Source of the DNA: Xenoacremonium recifei
Lineage: Eukaryota; Ascomycota; Sordariomycetes; Hypocreales; Nectriaceae
Direction: 5' to 3'
Length of the DNA: 64,000 bases
Assembly: GCA_012184525.1 (NCBI GenBank)
Contig: WOFQ01000055.1
Span: forward strand, 124,001-188,000
Below are positions 1-10,439 of the stretch, in pieces. The stretch's first letter is position 1; the number at the start of each line of letters is the position of its first letter. The translations under genes and the position numbers were made by a program. The notes beneath the pieces are model-generated. The model saw only the letters and a list, made by a program, of their open reading frames with translations. It had not been told where the DNA came from and made no database searches.

Positions 1-475
1 CAACCGATACAAGACAGAGTTCGTGAACTACGGCGCTATCCTAACCGACGCGGAAAAGACAGCATGGATACACAACGCAACACGCCTGCGGACGACTGCG
101 TCAACGAACAGACCAGGCAGTAATGGTTTGACAAGAACACTACCACTTACATGGGCTGAGCACCGCGCCCTTATGATCATGTTTCCACAAGAATATGTGA
201 ACTCGAAATCGTGGGACAAGTCACAGAACAGCTACCCCAACGCCGACCTCAATATCGCATACCCCAACGCCTTTGGCGAGAAAGAAGGCCGGGTCCGCGA
301 CTGGCGGGAAGAGGATACAATCTTTCCGGAGGGACACGGTTGCGCTTAGACGCGGGGATGTTCAGTGCCGCGTAACCTTGGGAACGTGATAGTTCGAAGT
401 GTCTGAAGATAGCAGACTTGTTGACGGGCAGGCCTTGTGACTCGAGATACGATATCGTGCCCCTGACCATGGCCT
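1..475 (-). pseudogene. Probable decayed transposase fragment (Tc1/mariner-like?)
   Basis: An ATG near 470 on the minus strand opens about 73 codons. The first 36 or so residues read like a small helix-turn-helix domain of the kind found at the N-terminus of fungal Tc1-like transposases (a TISYLESQG segment followed by FRHFELSRSQGYAAL). The frame is then lost at a stop near 249, and further minus-strand peptides down to position 28 look like frameshifted remains, not an independent gene. The plus-strand open frame over the same bases (23-349) starts at GTG and looks like a shadow. The piece runs off the left edge. The family assignment rests on general resemblance only; a short unrelated hypothetical gene remains possible. 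Confidence 0.35.
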
Positions 476-2296
476 TTTTGGGTGTGTCAGGAATTACTCT
501 CCTATTTTAGCATAATAGATATTTCTTCGTTTTTCCCCCCAAAATATATTTCATTCTGCCATCTTATTATTGGTACAGAGCCTTACAACTGTGAAGGTCC
601 ACCGCGACGTTTGCGCGGGGACATCTATGAGTTAACTCTGGCCACCTCTCACTGGAAGGTCGGAGATTAATACACTCATGCTGTTACCACTCACTGCGTC
701 TCCCTGGGTAAGCTGCTGCTAGTGCCCGCATGTTATTCCACTACAGCTCGTCCACTCCTCTTCAGCCTCCAAATCTGATGAATTCCTTACTTTCCGGAGG
801 GACACGAACGAGACAAAGCATCATAGATTGCTTCTATTTATATCTTCCTTTTCTTCTCTCTATGCGATATCTTTTCATGTATATATAGAAGCTGGGCCAA
901 TTGGTTCTTCCGAGGATATCATCCACCACCATTCTAGATGAGAATTTCATGTTGTCTCTTACCAGTTTGGGCAAATTTCTCTTTTCGCAAACTGTATGCT
1001 TCTAAACTACAACTCTACGATCAGATCCATAAAGACCAGGTGGCGCATCAAGACGGGAGGAAGGCCAAAACGACCACCGTTCCGTTCCCACGTACAATTC
1101 AAAACGGGCGTTTAGCGCACCGCCAATCTTACCGTTTCATCCGTGACTGCATAAGGCAGTTATCAAATTTGTGCAGGTTTGTGGGTCCTTTAGGGTACGT
1201 GCTCAGCTCTGGCAAGCTCAGACCAAAAAGCGGCAACATCCAATCCCTTGTCCAGTTAGATCACTGTTGCGCCTGAAGACAGCGCTGATCGGGACGGCAC
1301 GGCTCAGCGAGCCAGTCACAGCGCCGAGATTCAGCATGCCCGGGCTTACGTTGCCGAGGATCGCGGGAGCAAGATTCGATCCCAGGGAGTCGCACTGTAC
1401 TTGAAGGGCTCTCCCCCGCGGAATCTGGCTGTCAGATCTCGAAATCTGCTCATTCGCGCGCGTATCTCGCACGGTCTCCCTTCGCGCGCCCAGCGAACCG
1501 AAATCTGCAGATGATGGGTTCATTTTCAGAAATATCGACCCTTGGGACATGGGGAATAGCCGATGCCACAACTGATGCGGTGGAGATGCGCTGATAGCGG
1601 CAGCAGCCATGCATTTTGCTGGTCTCAGCGCGCCTGAGCCACCCGGACTTCATCCCCCGACAGGCTCCACTGCCGCCACCAGCCACACCTTCGTGTCCGG
1701 CGCTAGAAATCGCCCCAAAATCTAGAAGGGGAAGCTACGGAACGGAAGCAAGTACGCAGGGCCGCTACTGCACCAGCGACAAAGCAATGAGAAAATGCCT
1801 TACGTAAGGCTGCTAGGAGCTTTCATCGACGTCAAGCCATTCATTCACAAGGGCTGCCTACCATCACGAAACCTCGAGTTCAAAGTTCAACCATCGCCTC
1901 ATCATATCGATTTCTTTTCACACTGTGGCTCAGCCTCATTGAGTTGCTTGCAAGGCAGTTGGATACGAAAAGTTCCAGGTCCAATAATCTCTTCGCCTCG
2001 CGCCCACGCTCCCACTCCAACTTTCTCTCACGTGCATGAAACCCCAAGGCCACGAGGACCAGACACCATCAGCAGCAGCAATCGCTATTCGTCAACACCC
2101 CAAACCTGCTTCGGGGCAGCCGACCACTCAACCAGTCAGCTTCGTATCCACGTTCATTTTCGATCACAGCGTCATCTGCCACCGCTGAAGCATCGTCGTT
2201 TGTAGAAGCGCCCTCTGCTGGCAGCCGCAGCCGCAGACTCTAGGGGCATGAAGCATCCTGCCTGCTAGAGAAAGGCATCTCAGCGGCACCTCAGCC
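476..2296. other. Intergenic region, 1.8 kb
   Basis: No convincing gene is visible. An open frame at 938-1276 has an ATG but no recognisable domain and is overlapped by frames on the other strand. A 17-bp sequence present at 322-338 is repeated exactly at 791-807. The last few hundred bases, CT-rich with CCTC and CACC runs, probably hold the TFB1 promoter and 5' leader. Confidence 0.5.
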
Positions 2297-4305
2297 ATGG
2301 CTATCCCGGCCGGCCGCACTCTTTTCAAGAAGAAGGATGGCATCCTCACTCTTACGAATGACCTCAAACTCGTCACCTGGACCCCCAACTCGGGCGGTCC
2401 CCCAACCGTCTCGCTGACCGTTTCCAACATCACCAGTAAGATGCGGCCACCGACAGTGTCTAACTGCACACGTGGCCGTCCTGCTGACACTTGCTCCCAG
2501 ATCTGCAGCAGACCCCAGACACCTCGGCCAAGACGATGCTCAAGATCTTCGAGAAGCAGGCTGAAGGAACTGATCCCGTGACTTATCTCTTCCACTTCAA
2601 CACATCGGAGGCCAAGACTGAAGCCAAAGCCGTCAAGGACCTCCTATCCCGACTCCTCACAGAAGCTCGTAGCGGCGATGTTGGCGTCCCAAAGCCCTCA
2701 GCAACTGGCTCATCTACTCCCAATGGGAGCAATGGCGGCGGTGGCGGTGGCGGCAGTGCGTCGGCGGCCATGGCCTTTGCCAGCGCCGTCAACTCACAAC
2801 CGTCGACGGTGAGGTGGTTCGACGATAACCAGCTCAAGAATGACATCGAGCTGCAGCAGTCGCTCATGCGGAAAGACACCAGCCTGCACGAGACGTTCGT
2901 CGAGGCAATGCAGACGAAGCCCGACTCCATATCTGGTGCTGCGTTCAATTCCCAATTCTGGTCTACTCGAACAAATCTCCTCCGCGCCCATGCAATTGAA
3001 ATGAACCAGAAGAAAGGCGCTTACAACGTCCTATCAACGGTCAAGCCACGGACAGTCGATGGAGAGCTAAAGCTCAATATCAGCGTCGAGCAGGTGCAAA
3101 TGATCTTTGCCCAGCATCCCTTAGTCAAACGGATATACAACGAAAATGTGCCACGACTCTCCGAGGCCGAGTTTTGGTCACGGTTTTTCTTGAGTAGGTT
3201 ATCCAAGAAACTCCGAGGTGAGCGAGTCGCCGACAATGACAGCACCGATCCGCTGTTCGACAAATACGATCCCAGCGAGAACACCGTCGCCTTCCAGAGT
3301 AAGATCATGGCCCAGCAGGTTCCTCACATCATCGATCTGGAAGGGAACGAAGAGAATCAGGGCGGGTTCAAGAGCGGGAATGCCAAGGACATCGAGATGC
3401 GGCCCCGAGCAAATATTCCCATTGTCAAGACTCTCAACAGCCTCAGTGAGAAAATCATGGCCAATGTGGCACCTTCAGACTCCAATGCTGAGGATTCCAA
3501 CGGTGTTTACGACGCATACAGCGAACTGGCGCTGAAAGATCTCAGGGGCGATGCCAAAGAGCATCGTATCAAGCTCAACGTCCAGGAGCAAAATAAGTTC
3601 TTCTCAAAACAGGAGTCGGTTCCCTCCTCAAATGCACGCATCTTTGCCAAACAGAATCCATCCGAGGTGCTCTTTGCTATCCAGGGCGACCTCGAGATGT
3701 TGGAGACGGATGCCGCGGGAGGCATCGACCTCCAGGCAAGTCTGGGCTTCAACGAGGAGAGCGACAGCGACGACGATGCCCCTAAGCGGGCTCACGTCGG
3801 CTCTCGTGCTGCCCTGAACGAAGCCGACAAGGACGTCATGAAGGGCGTCCGCCAGCAACGCGCCCAGAAGTTCAGCCACAGCACCGACTCTCTCACGCCC
3901 ATGGGCCTGCCCGCCGAGCTGGCCAAGAAGTGCAGCCTCACGCACGCCACCACGGTCGAGTTCCTGCACCAGTTCTGGAACGCCTTTCTCTCCGGCGACC
4001 CCGACCGCGCCGCCGAGCTGCAGTACCTCGCCGAGTCTCTCCAGCGCTCAACGTCGCGCATCAACGCCGTCGCCGACGAGGCCGACAAGGAGCGTGAGGA
4101 GCTCATCCGCGCCCGGCGCAAGGAGATCCGCGACCACTGGGAGCGCACCGGCAAGAAGATCCGCTGGAAGTCGGAGGAGCTGGGCGGTGGACGGAGCGCC
4201 GTTATGAAGCTCATGCAGCCGACCCTGGATGCCCTCGAGAAGGCCCAGGCGGATTATCGCAGAGCGCTCGCTGCGGAGGGCATACGAGTGTCGACAGAGG
4301 CATAG
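2297..4305 (+). CDS. TFB1: TFIIH core subunit TFB1 (p62 homologue)
   Basis: This encodes a structural subunit of the general transcription and DNA-repair factor TFIIH, which acts in the nucleus at RNA polymerase II promoters and in nucleotide excision repair. Two exons, 2297-2435 and 2501-4305, are separated by a 65-nt GTAAG...CCCAG intron that joins SNIT to NLQQTP in frame, giving 647 residues (yeast Tfb1 642, human p62 548). Residues 1 to about 115 form the PH-like domain. A Gly/Ser linker follows near residue 122. Two BSD domains then follow, with the typical Phe-Trp pairs (QFWSTR near 195, EFWSRFF near 270). The C-terminal third is helical and charged. The start is the first ATG, after CCTCAGCC, and fits the family N-terminus. 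The neighbour downstream is convergent. Confidence 0.93.
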
Positions 4306-4686
4306 ACGGCTGTATACTACAAAAGGATTAAGGGGTAATAAAATGGAGGCACAAGAGATTGGATTCACACTTCAAGGAGTCAGAGAAAGCATCCAGCAGG
4401 CGTTCATCTAATCCAAACTCCCCTAGAGGATTTACTTTTATTTCCACAAGCTTCCCAGCACAGGATATCCTTCTCTTTCAGTCCTCCCCAATGATATAGT
4501 ACATATACAAATACAAGGATATATACAGACAAACCTTTTATGCGCCCTCATGCCCAATCCCATCATGCAGAAACATAAAAACAACTTCTAATCCCGCGTC
4601 CAGCCTGATCTATATGCACCACGGCATCAAATGAAAGACAAATGAAGAGAATATACGATGAGATGAGAATCACTCCTCCGCGAGCC
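4306..4686. other. Convergent 3' intergenic region
   Basis: AT-rich sequence between the 3' ends of TFB1 (+) and the AAA ATPase (-). It contains TATA-like and ATATAC stretches typical of fungal 3' UTRs and polyadenylation regions. No gene is visible. Confidence 0.6.
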
Positions 4687-7600
4687 TCACGCCCGCCGCA
4701 CACGCACATCCTGCGCATCCACAACCGGCACACCCATTCCAAACCCCAAACTCCTCCTCTTCGCCCTCTTCTTCGCGCCATACTCATCATCAAACCGCCG
4801 TATCTGCTTCAAGCTCTCCATATCCTCACTAATACTCGCCGGAATCTGCCTCAGCGCCTTCTCGAAATGCTCGGGCGTGAGCGTGCGCTTCGCAGGGTAA
4901 GCATACGGCTCGGGACCGGAGTGGGCAGCCGCGGCGGCGTTTTCCTCCTCGACGGCGGCCATGGCGGCGGCGACGCAGGTGTTTTTGAGGTCGGAGCCGG
5001 AGTAGAAGGGGGTGAGTTTTGCGAGGGCATCGAGAGATACGGAAGGGGCGAGGGTTTCGTTTTGGAGGAGGATGGCGAGGATGGCGGCGCGGTCGGACTC
5101 TAGGGGCAGGTCGACGAGGAGGCGGCGCGGGAGGCGGCGCAGGACGGCGTCGTCGAGGTCGAAGGGCCGGTTGGTGGCGACCATGATGAAGGCGTCGGTG
5201 TCTTCGAGGCCGTCCCATTCCTTGAGGAACTGGTTGATGTGGGAGCGGTGCGAGGCGCGCGCACCCAGCATGCTGCGATTGGCAAGCAGCGAGTCGGCCT
5301 CGTCGATGAACACCACGCAGGGCGAGATCTTCTTGGCCAGCGTGAAGACGGCATGGATCAACTTCTCGCTCTCGCCCACCCACTTGTCGTTGATGGTCGC
5401 GCCGCTGATCTCCAGCATGTTCGCGCCGGACTCCTTGGCCACGGCCTTTGCGAGCAGGGTCTTGCCGGTGCCGGGGGGGCCGTAGAGCAGGCAGCCGGGG
5501 ATCTTGTCCTGGGCGAGCACGCCGTAGGAGAAGGCGTCAGGGCGGACCAGCGCGAGCGAGGTGAGCAGCTTGAGGGCGGAGATGGTGTCGGGAGGCACGT
5601 GGACGTCGGCGAAGGTGGTGCGCAGGTTGTTGCGGTTGATGTGGCCCGACGAGATGCGCTTCTCGTACTCGTTGAGCTTCAGCGCAGCGCGGCCGGTGGC
5701 TTGCGCGGCGTCGTCGGCCTTCTTCTGCGTGTCCTCGGCCTCAGCCTTGCTCTCCTCTGCAGGCTCGTCGAGGAAGCGCTGGCCGGGGCGTTGACGGAGA
5801 GGACCCATGAGCAAGCGCTCGTAGACGCCGCCTGGCCCGGCCCCGTGAGCCTCCTCCTCATGGCGCTTGGCGGCGCAGGCGATGTTGTAGACCTCGGGCA
5901 GGGGCAGGATGGCCTTCTTGAGCATCTGCGCGCGGGCGTCGGTGGCCCGGATGAAGAGCTTCATGTGGTCGTTGGAGAAGTCGAGCAGCTGGTGGCCGCC
6001 CAGTGTCTTGAGCATGCGGTTGACGTTGCGGATGTTCTCAACAAAGAGATCTGTGTCTTGTAATGAGAACTGTTCCGTGTCCAAGGTCTGACCTGGCGTC
6101 TTTGGTTGCCGTGGCACTCGGTTGGGATCAACATGTCGCGAGATCACAAAGTCGCCCATGGCCAGTTCTCGAACCATGCTTTGATACTCCTCTGAGGGCT
6201 GCTCACTGGAAGATGTGCCGAAGATGGCAACCTGAGCTCCATGCTGCCAAGCTCCGTCAACGAGACTCCTCAGTCTCGACAGAAGCATGTTCCCCTCTAG
6301 TGTCATGCTCATTTCCACGAAGTCGTGGATATGGATAATCAGGGGTCTTTGCCGAGGTGACCCTGCCTTAAGGTCCGCCCCCTGAATAATGCGGTCGAGA
6401 ATCTTGTCAATCTTGAGATTTTCCCACTTGCCAAACGGGTCGTAGCTCCCCTGCTTGATCTTATGTAGTTCGTCTTCTATTGAGTTCACAGCAGATCGGA
6501 CGTTGATCACGCCGGTTTCCGGATCGTTCTCATCCTCCTCTGTCCGTGCAGCTACGTCAGGGTCTCGATACAGCTTTCCATTCATCTCAGCTGCACGGAA
6601 TCCCATGGTCGAGAGGGAGCCCCGTGAATACGCCCAGTCTTGACCGAGATATTCTCCCACGAGCACCGACAGATCTTGGGCATCCAATCGTATTAGGTCG
6701 GCATCGTTGAAGTAGGCGGCATGTTCCGCGATGGCTTCTGATATTGCTTGACCGCTGTATCCAGACATGGACAGAATTGTAACCTGCCGCTTCAATGCTC
6801 GAGATTCGGCCTTGGCCGGCGCTGGTGTACTCAATTCGCGTCGTAGGGCAGCTCGGATGGACGAAAAGGTCAACACTGGCAAATCAGCGAGGGCCTGAGA
6901 GAGGGAGTGGTCGAGTTTCCAGTCGTAGTCGAGGATGCTGTCGATTGCCGTCTCAATGGACAGAAATTGGTCGCGAAACTCTTGCGAATGTCGGTCAAAG
7001 TCCTTGTGAAAGTGCCACCACCAGAACGGCCGCGAGGTATACGAGTATTGGGGGAGTCGAGCGGGATAGAGAGCGTCGGTGAGCTGCCAGGCGGAATCGA
7101 TGAGCATTTCAGACATGCGCGCGACCCCAGCGATCTTGTCTGCATGGCCCTGGAGATGCCAGCCGTCGGCAGCAGCACTTATGATCTCGCTCGTGCGCTC
7201 AGCCGTCTTCTCGGTCAGTGTCGTCACAGCCTTGTCAAAGTACGACTCCAACACCTTGTTCGGTTCCTGGGCTCGAGGAGGGGAACCAGAGGGCCAAATG
7301 TCAGCGTGGATGGACGAGTTCTTGCAGCGTTTCGCGTCTTCGGCTAGGGCAATCGGGAGTTGTGGCCGTGTCGAAGGATGATGTAGCTTGATATTGTCGT
7401 CGAGGAATGTCTGGGGCAGCTCAACGGGAGGCAGCGCCGGAGCAGCAGCCTTTCTCGCATACCGACTCTTCAACGCCCCCGAGGCACGAATCCTCGACCG
7501 ACCAGTCAGGCTCTCGGTGGCCGTTGGCACATGTATGTCCTCATCGTGGGCTGGAGGAACAGTCTCGTCAACCGCTGGCTTACCACCGTTTGTCGCTCCA

Positions 7601-7728
7601 ACCAGCCACACGGCCGATGTTCGAAAGGTTCGCGCAGCTATGAGTCGCGGGGCTACAGCAGCTGTGGCTCGGCAGGCTACCTGGACAGCCGCGGGACGGA
7701 GGAGGGCGCGAAGCCCTGGCGAGAGCAT
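4687..7728 (-). CDS. Mitochondrial AAA ATPase, Msp1/ATAD1-type
   Basis: A 1013-residue AAA-family ATPase, single exon. The start chosen is the ATG at 7728; the frame stays open upstream but has no ATG there. The N-terminus is a strong mitochondrial presequence: Arg/Ala-rich, no acid residues, ending in an RTFRTS processing-like site near residue 35. The C-terminal AAA module has Walker A GPPGTGKT near residue 750, Walker B VVFIDEAD near 804, a sensor ATNRP segment and paired arginines after it. It most resembles the Msp1/ATAD1/spastin (meiotic) clade, whose members extract or remodel proteins. The middle of the protein contains a second P-loop-like fold without a Walker A (an LIIHIHDF strand near residue 470), so the N-terminal half is probably a degenerate AAA domain. 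Substrates are unknown. Function is inferred from family. Confidence 0.8.
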   Translation of the reverse strand: MLSPGLRALLRPAAVQVACRATAAVAPRLIAARTFRTSAVWLVGATNGGKPAVDETVPPAHDEDIHVPTATESLTGRSRIRASGALKSRYARKAAAPALPPVELPQTFLDDNIKLHHPSTRPQLPIALAEDAKRCKNSSIHADIWPSGSPPRAQEPNKVLESYFDKAVTTLTEKTAERTSEIISAAADGWHLQGHADKIAGVARMSEMLIDSAWQLTDALYPARLPQYSYTSRPFWWWHFHKDFDRHSQEFRDQFLSIETAIDSILDYDWKLDHSLSQALADLPVLTFSSIRAALRRELSTPAPAKAESRALKRQVTILSMSGYSGQAISEAIAEHAAYFNDADLIRLDAQDLSVLVGEYLGQDWAYSRGSLSTMGFRAAEMNGKLYRDPDVAARTEEDENDPETGVINVRSAVNSIEDELHKIKQGSYDPFGKWENLKIDKILDRIIQGADLKAGSPRQRPLIIHIHDFVEMSMTLEGNMLLSRLRSLVDGAWQHGAQVAIFGTSSSEQPSEEYQSMVRELAMGDFVISRHVDPNRVPRQPKTPGQTLDTEQFSLQDTDLFVENIRNVNRMLKTLGGHQLLDFSNDHMKLFIRATDARAQMLKKAILPLPEVYNIACAAKRHEEEAHGAGPGGVYERLLMGPLRQRPGQRFLDEPAEESKAEAEDTQKKADDAAQATGRAALKLNEYEKRISSGHINRNNLRTTFADVHVPPDTISALKLLTSLALVRPDAFSYGVLAQDKIPGCLLYGPPGTGKTLLAKAVAKESGANMLEISGATINDKWVGESEKLIHAVFTLAKKISPCVVFIDEADSLLANRSMLGARASHRSHINQFLKEWDGLEDTDAFIMVATNRPFDLDDAVLRRLPRRLLVDLPLESDRAAILAILLQNETLAPSVSLDALAKLTPFYSGSDLKNTCVAAAMAAVEEENAAAAAHSGPEPYAYPAKRTLTPEHFEKALRQIPASISEDMESLKQIRRFDDEYGAKKRAKRRSLGFGMGVPVVDAQDVRVRRA

Positions 7729-8846
7729 CCGGACGGCTAGATGATAGGGGGAGAGGGGGGGAGGTGAGTTGTGGCGGCTATGGGGGAGCCCTGGTGCGAG
7801 CAATTAGTTTCCCATGATATCGTGACTGGAGGTGTAGAAAAGCTGGAGTTGAGGAATTGGGATGCTCCATGGTTTAGGAGGGACGGATTACGTGATCCCG
7901 TCGGGATTGGGTGAGATGCTTTTATGGCCATGCGCTGGACGGGCGCTAGTTACAGGGGGTTCGCAGGGGATTTACAGGGGATTTCCAGGGGACTCACAGT
8001 GGAGAGGACTTACAGAAGCAGCTCATACATACTCACTCATCTTGAGAGCAGATATATCGAGTGATGTATTGCGTCTTGACCTCGCGTGAGTAGAAAATAA
8101 ATAAGAAATCTCCATAAATACAGAACCCTCCTAAAGAACCAAAGAAGCCCGTATTCTCACTAATCCTCTCAGGAACCATCCGGCCGTAAGGTCACCAAGG
8201 TTGCCCATCAAGATGCTGACATCACCAGGCACCTCTCCCCAACGAGCCTATCACACATCAGCAGCATTCAAACAGAACAATAACGTACGTATTCCCCCAA
8301 CCTGCGCCTCTCCCACAGCTCTCCAACACGCGTCTCATCGTAAAAACGCGTAATCCGTGGCCAAAGGAGGGCGGCTTGGCAGCTTATTCCGCGCCAGATA
8401 GTCTAAACCTTGCATAAGCAACGGAGCGTTGCATCGAGGCCTGTCCTGTCCTCGTAGGGCTGGGCGGGAGGAAGAAGCGAGGGGTCCAATCCAGTCCATA
8501 AGAAACTGTGCTGTGCCTCATCCTCTCGTTTTCAATCGCTCTTCTTCCACTCCGCCGCTCCTCATTCCCAGAATTGGCTCCGTTGCTCGCGTTTGTTCTC
8601 GTCCTCGACCGCTGGCATCATAGACTCCCAATTGAGGCTTAATAGGTCCCCGTTTCGGATCCCGTTAGTGCACCTTCCCGCTCTCATCTCATCCAATCTC
8701 ACTCAACCAACCAACAGCAACACAGTTCCGACCTCAACCTTCGCATTCCATCCATTCATCCTCACCCTCCAACAGGAGTTGTAACTGTATCATCACCATC
8801 GTCGTTATCGCAATGTTATAAGCGCCTGTCCATCCCACCATTAGCC
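7729..8846. other. Divergent promoter region, 1.1 kb
   Basis: The region separates the AAA ATPase (-) from the Zn2Cys6 gene (+). A short run of GGGGATTTNCA repeats lies at about 7953-8003. The last 300 bases before 8847 are CT-rich (CCTC, CCAACC), as in many fungal leaders. An ATG at 8212 opens a frame of about 47 codons that I do not consider coding. Confidence 0.5.
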
Positions 8847-10439
8847 ATGGATTCCTCTCTCCCCATCCCGCTCGACCTCTTCCCCGGCGAGGATCAGCGA
8901 AGCGACTCTGCCCCTCCTCCTCCTCAAGAACCTCCCCCCGAGAAGCCCTACCATGCCAAGCGGCCACACAAGAAATCGCGACTCGGTTGCAAGAACTGCA
9001 AGGCGCGCAAGGTGAAATGCGACGAGGCTCGTCCATCTTGTCGGTCTTGTGTGCTGCGCCAGGTCGAGTGCGTCTATCCCAAACCGCCTCCCTCGGCCGC
9101 ATCTCCATCCCAGGCGCACCAGACGATATCAACCCCAGCTTCAGCCTCCGGCACTTCAGCGACCTTCGACTTTGCCTCCTCTCAAACCACCTCTGCCGCA
9201 GCCTCGCCCTCTTCCGCCCTCGTCAACTGGCAGCAACAGCAACCCAGAGGAGCCACCCCCAGTGATAGCGATGCCGGCTCCATGGTCACCCGTGAGCCCT
9301 TGTTCACGCCCTCGCATCTCGACATGAACGACATGCGCCTGCTCTGGTTCTACACCACTACCACTTCAGCATCCTTCTCCGTCGACACCGGCAGCCACAA
9401 CCCCGTCAACGAGATCCTCAAGGTCCATCTCGTCCGCGTCGCCTTCGAGTGCCCCTTTCTCATGGACACCGTCTTCGCCTTGTCATCCCTGCATCTGCTC
9501 AACCTCGACCAGGAGTGCGATGCCAGCCGCGCTCTCGCCTACCGCGTGCGCTCCTTTGAGGGCTACCGCCGCGCTGTTGAGGAGGCCAAGCCCGAGACCT
9601 TCCCGGCGCTGATCGCCAACTCGCTGTTCCTCACAGCCCTCTCCTCGCAGGTCTTCCGCGACACTGACGGCAAGGACCTGTACATCATCGACTGGCTCAT
9701 CGTGTGGCGCGGCATCGGCCTCATAGTTGAGATGATGGGTATGGACACTGTCCTGGACTCTGGCATGTCGGCTCTCTTCTGGCGTCCGCCCATCGACCTC
9801 GACGATGCCGCCGCCACTATACCCAACTACCTACTCTTCATGCTATCCTCCATCAAGCCCGGCGACATTGATTATCCAGATGTCCAAGTATACTACGACA
9901 CACTCAAATACCTCGGCTCACTCTACGACAACCTACGAAAGGGTCTCGGCCCCGTCATGAACCTGCGCATCATCACCTGGTTCACCTTCATCCCGCGCGA
10001 CTTCGTCCAACTAGCCCGCGAGCGCCGGCCCCGTGCCCTGGTCATCATCGCCCACTACGCCGCCTTTGTCAAGATCGTCCAAGACGTCTGGTGGCTAACC
10101 GGCGTCGGCGACCGCACCCTCCGCGACATCATCAACTTCCTAGGCCCCGCGTGGGAGAACCTGCTGCGCGTACCCGAGCGGGCGCGCCATGTCCAAGGCG
10201 AACTCGCCGTCGCGCGGGTTATCCTTGAGGACGACATGTGGATGCCGCCCCTGGCAGCAATAACCTGGGTCGACAGTCCAGCACCCAACGTAACTCTTGT
10301 TGACAACGATGGCCGTCGGGTGCGTTGGGATTCGGGTGAGCAGCGGTTTCAACCGCTGAATGAGAACATACTCGATCCGAGCCTTGTGAATGATAGTCTT
10401 GTGGACGAGACGTTAGGCTTGAACATGTCGGAGAACTGA
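8847..10439 (+). CDS. Zn(II)2Cys6 transcription factor, UPC2-like architecture
   Basis: A 530-residue single-exon nuclear transcription factor. The binuclear zinc cluster is complete: Cys48, Cys51, Cys58, Cys65, Cys68 and Cys75 (C-x2-C-x6-C-x6-C-x2-C-x6-C), preceded by a basic KRPHKKSR segment and a Pro-rich N-terminus. A Ser/Thr/Ala/Gln linker follows to about residue 150. The rest is a helical regulatory domain of the type found in sterol-uptake-control (Upc2-like) fungal regulators, with motifs such as LLWFYTTTTS and FALSSLHLL. The target genes cannot be read from the sequence. The protein ends in an acidic tail (NENILDPSLVNDSLVDETL), possibly activating. The ATG is the first in frame after an in-frame stop. 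The family is certain; the UPC2-like label is inference. Confidence 0.88.
   Translation: MDSSLPIPLDLFPGEDQRSDSAPPPPQEPPPEKPYHAKRPHKKSRLGCKNCKARKVKCDEARPSCRSCVLRQVECVYPKPPPSAASPSQAHQTISTPASASGTSATFDFASSQTTSAAASPSSALVNWQQQQPRGATPSDSDAGSMVTREPLFTPSHLDMNDMRLLWFYTTTTSASFSVDTGSHNPVNEILKVHLVRVAFECPFLMDTVFALSSLHLLNLDQECDASRALAYRVRSFEGYRRAVEEAKPETFPALIANSLFLTALSSQVFRDTDGKDLYIIDWLIVWRGIGLIVEMMGMDTVLDSGMSALFWRPPIDLDDAAATIPNYLLFMLSSIKPGDIDYPDVQVYYDTLKYLGSLYDNLRKGLGPVMNLRIITWFTFIPRDFVQLARERRPRALVIIAHYAAFVKIVQDVWWLTGVGDRTLRDIINFLGPAWENLLRVPERARHVQGELAVARVILEDDMWMPPLAAITWVDSPAPNVTLVDNDGRRVRWDSGEQRFQPLNENILDPSLVNDSLVDETLGLNMSEN

Noticed and set aside
5239..6063. 274-codon open frame antisense to the AAA ATPase
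   Set aside because: Gly/Leu/Val-rich shadow opposite the Walker region.
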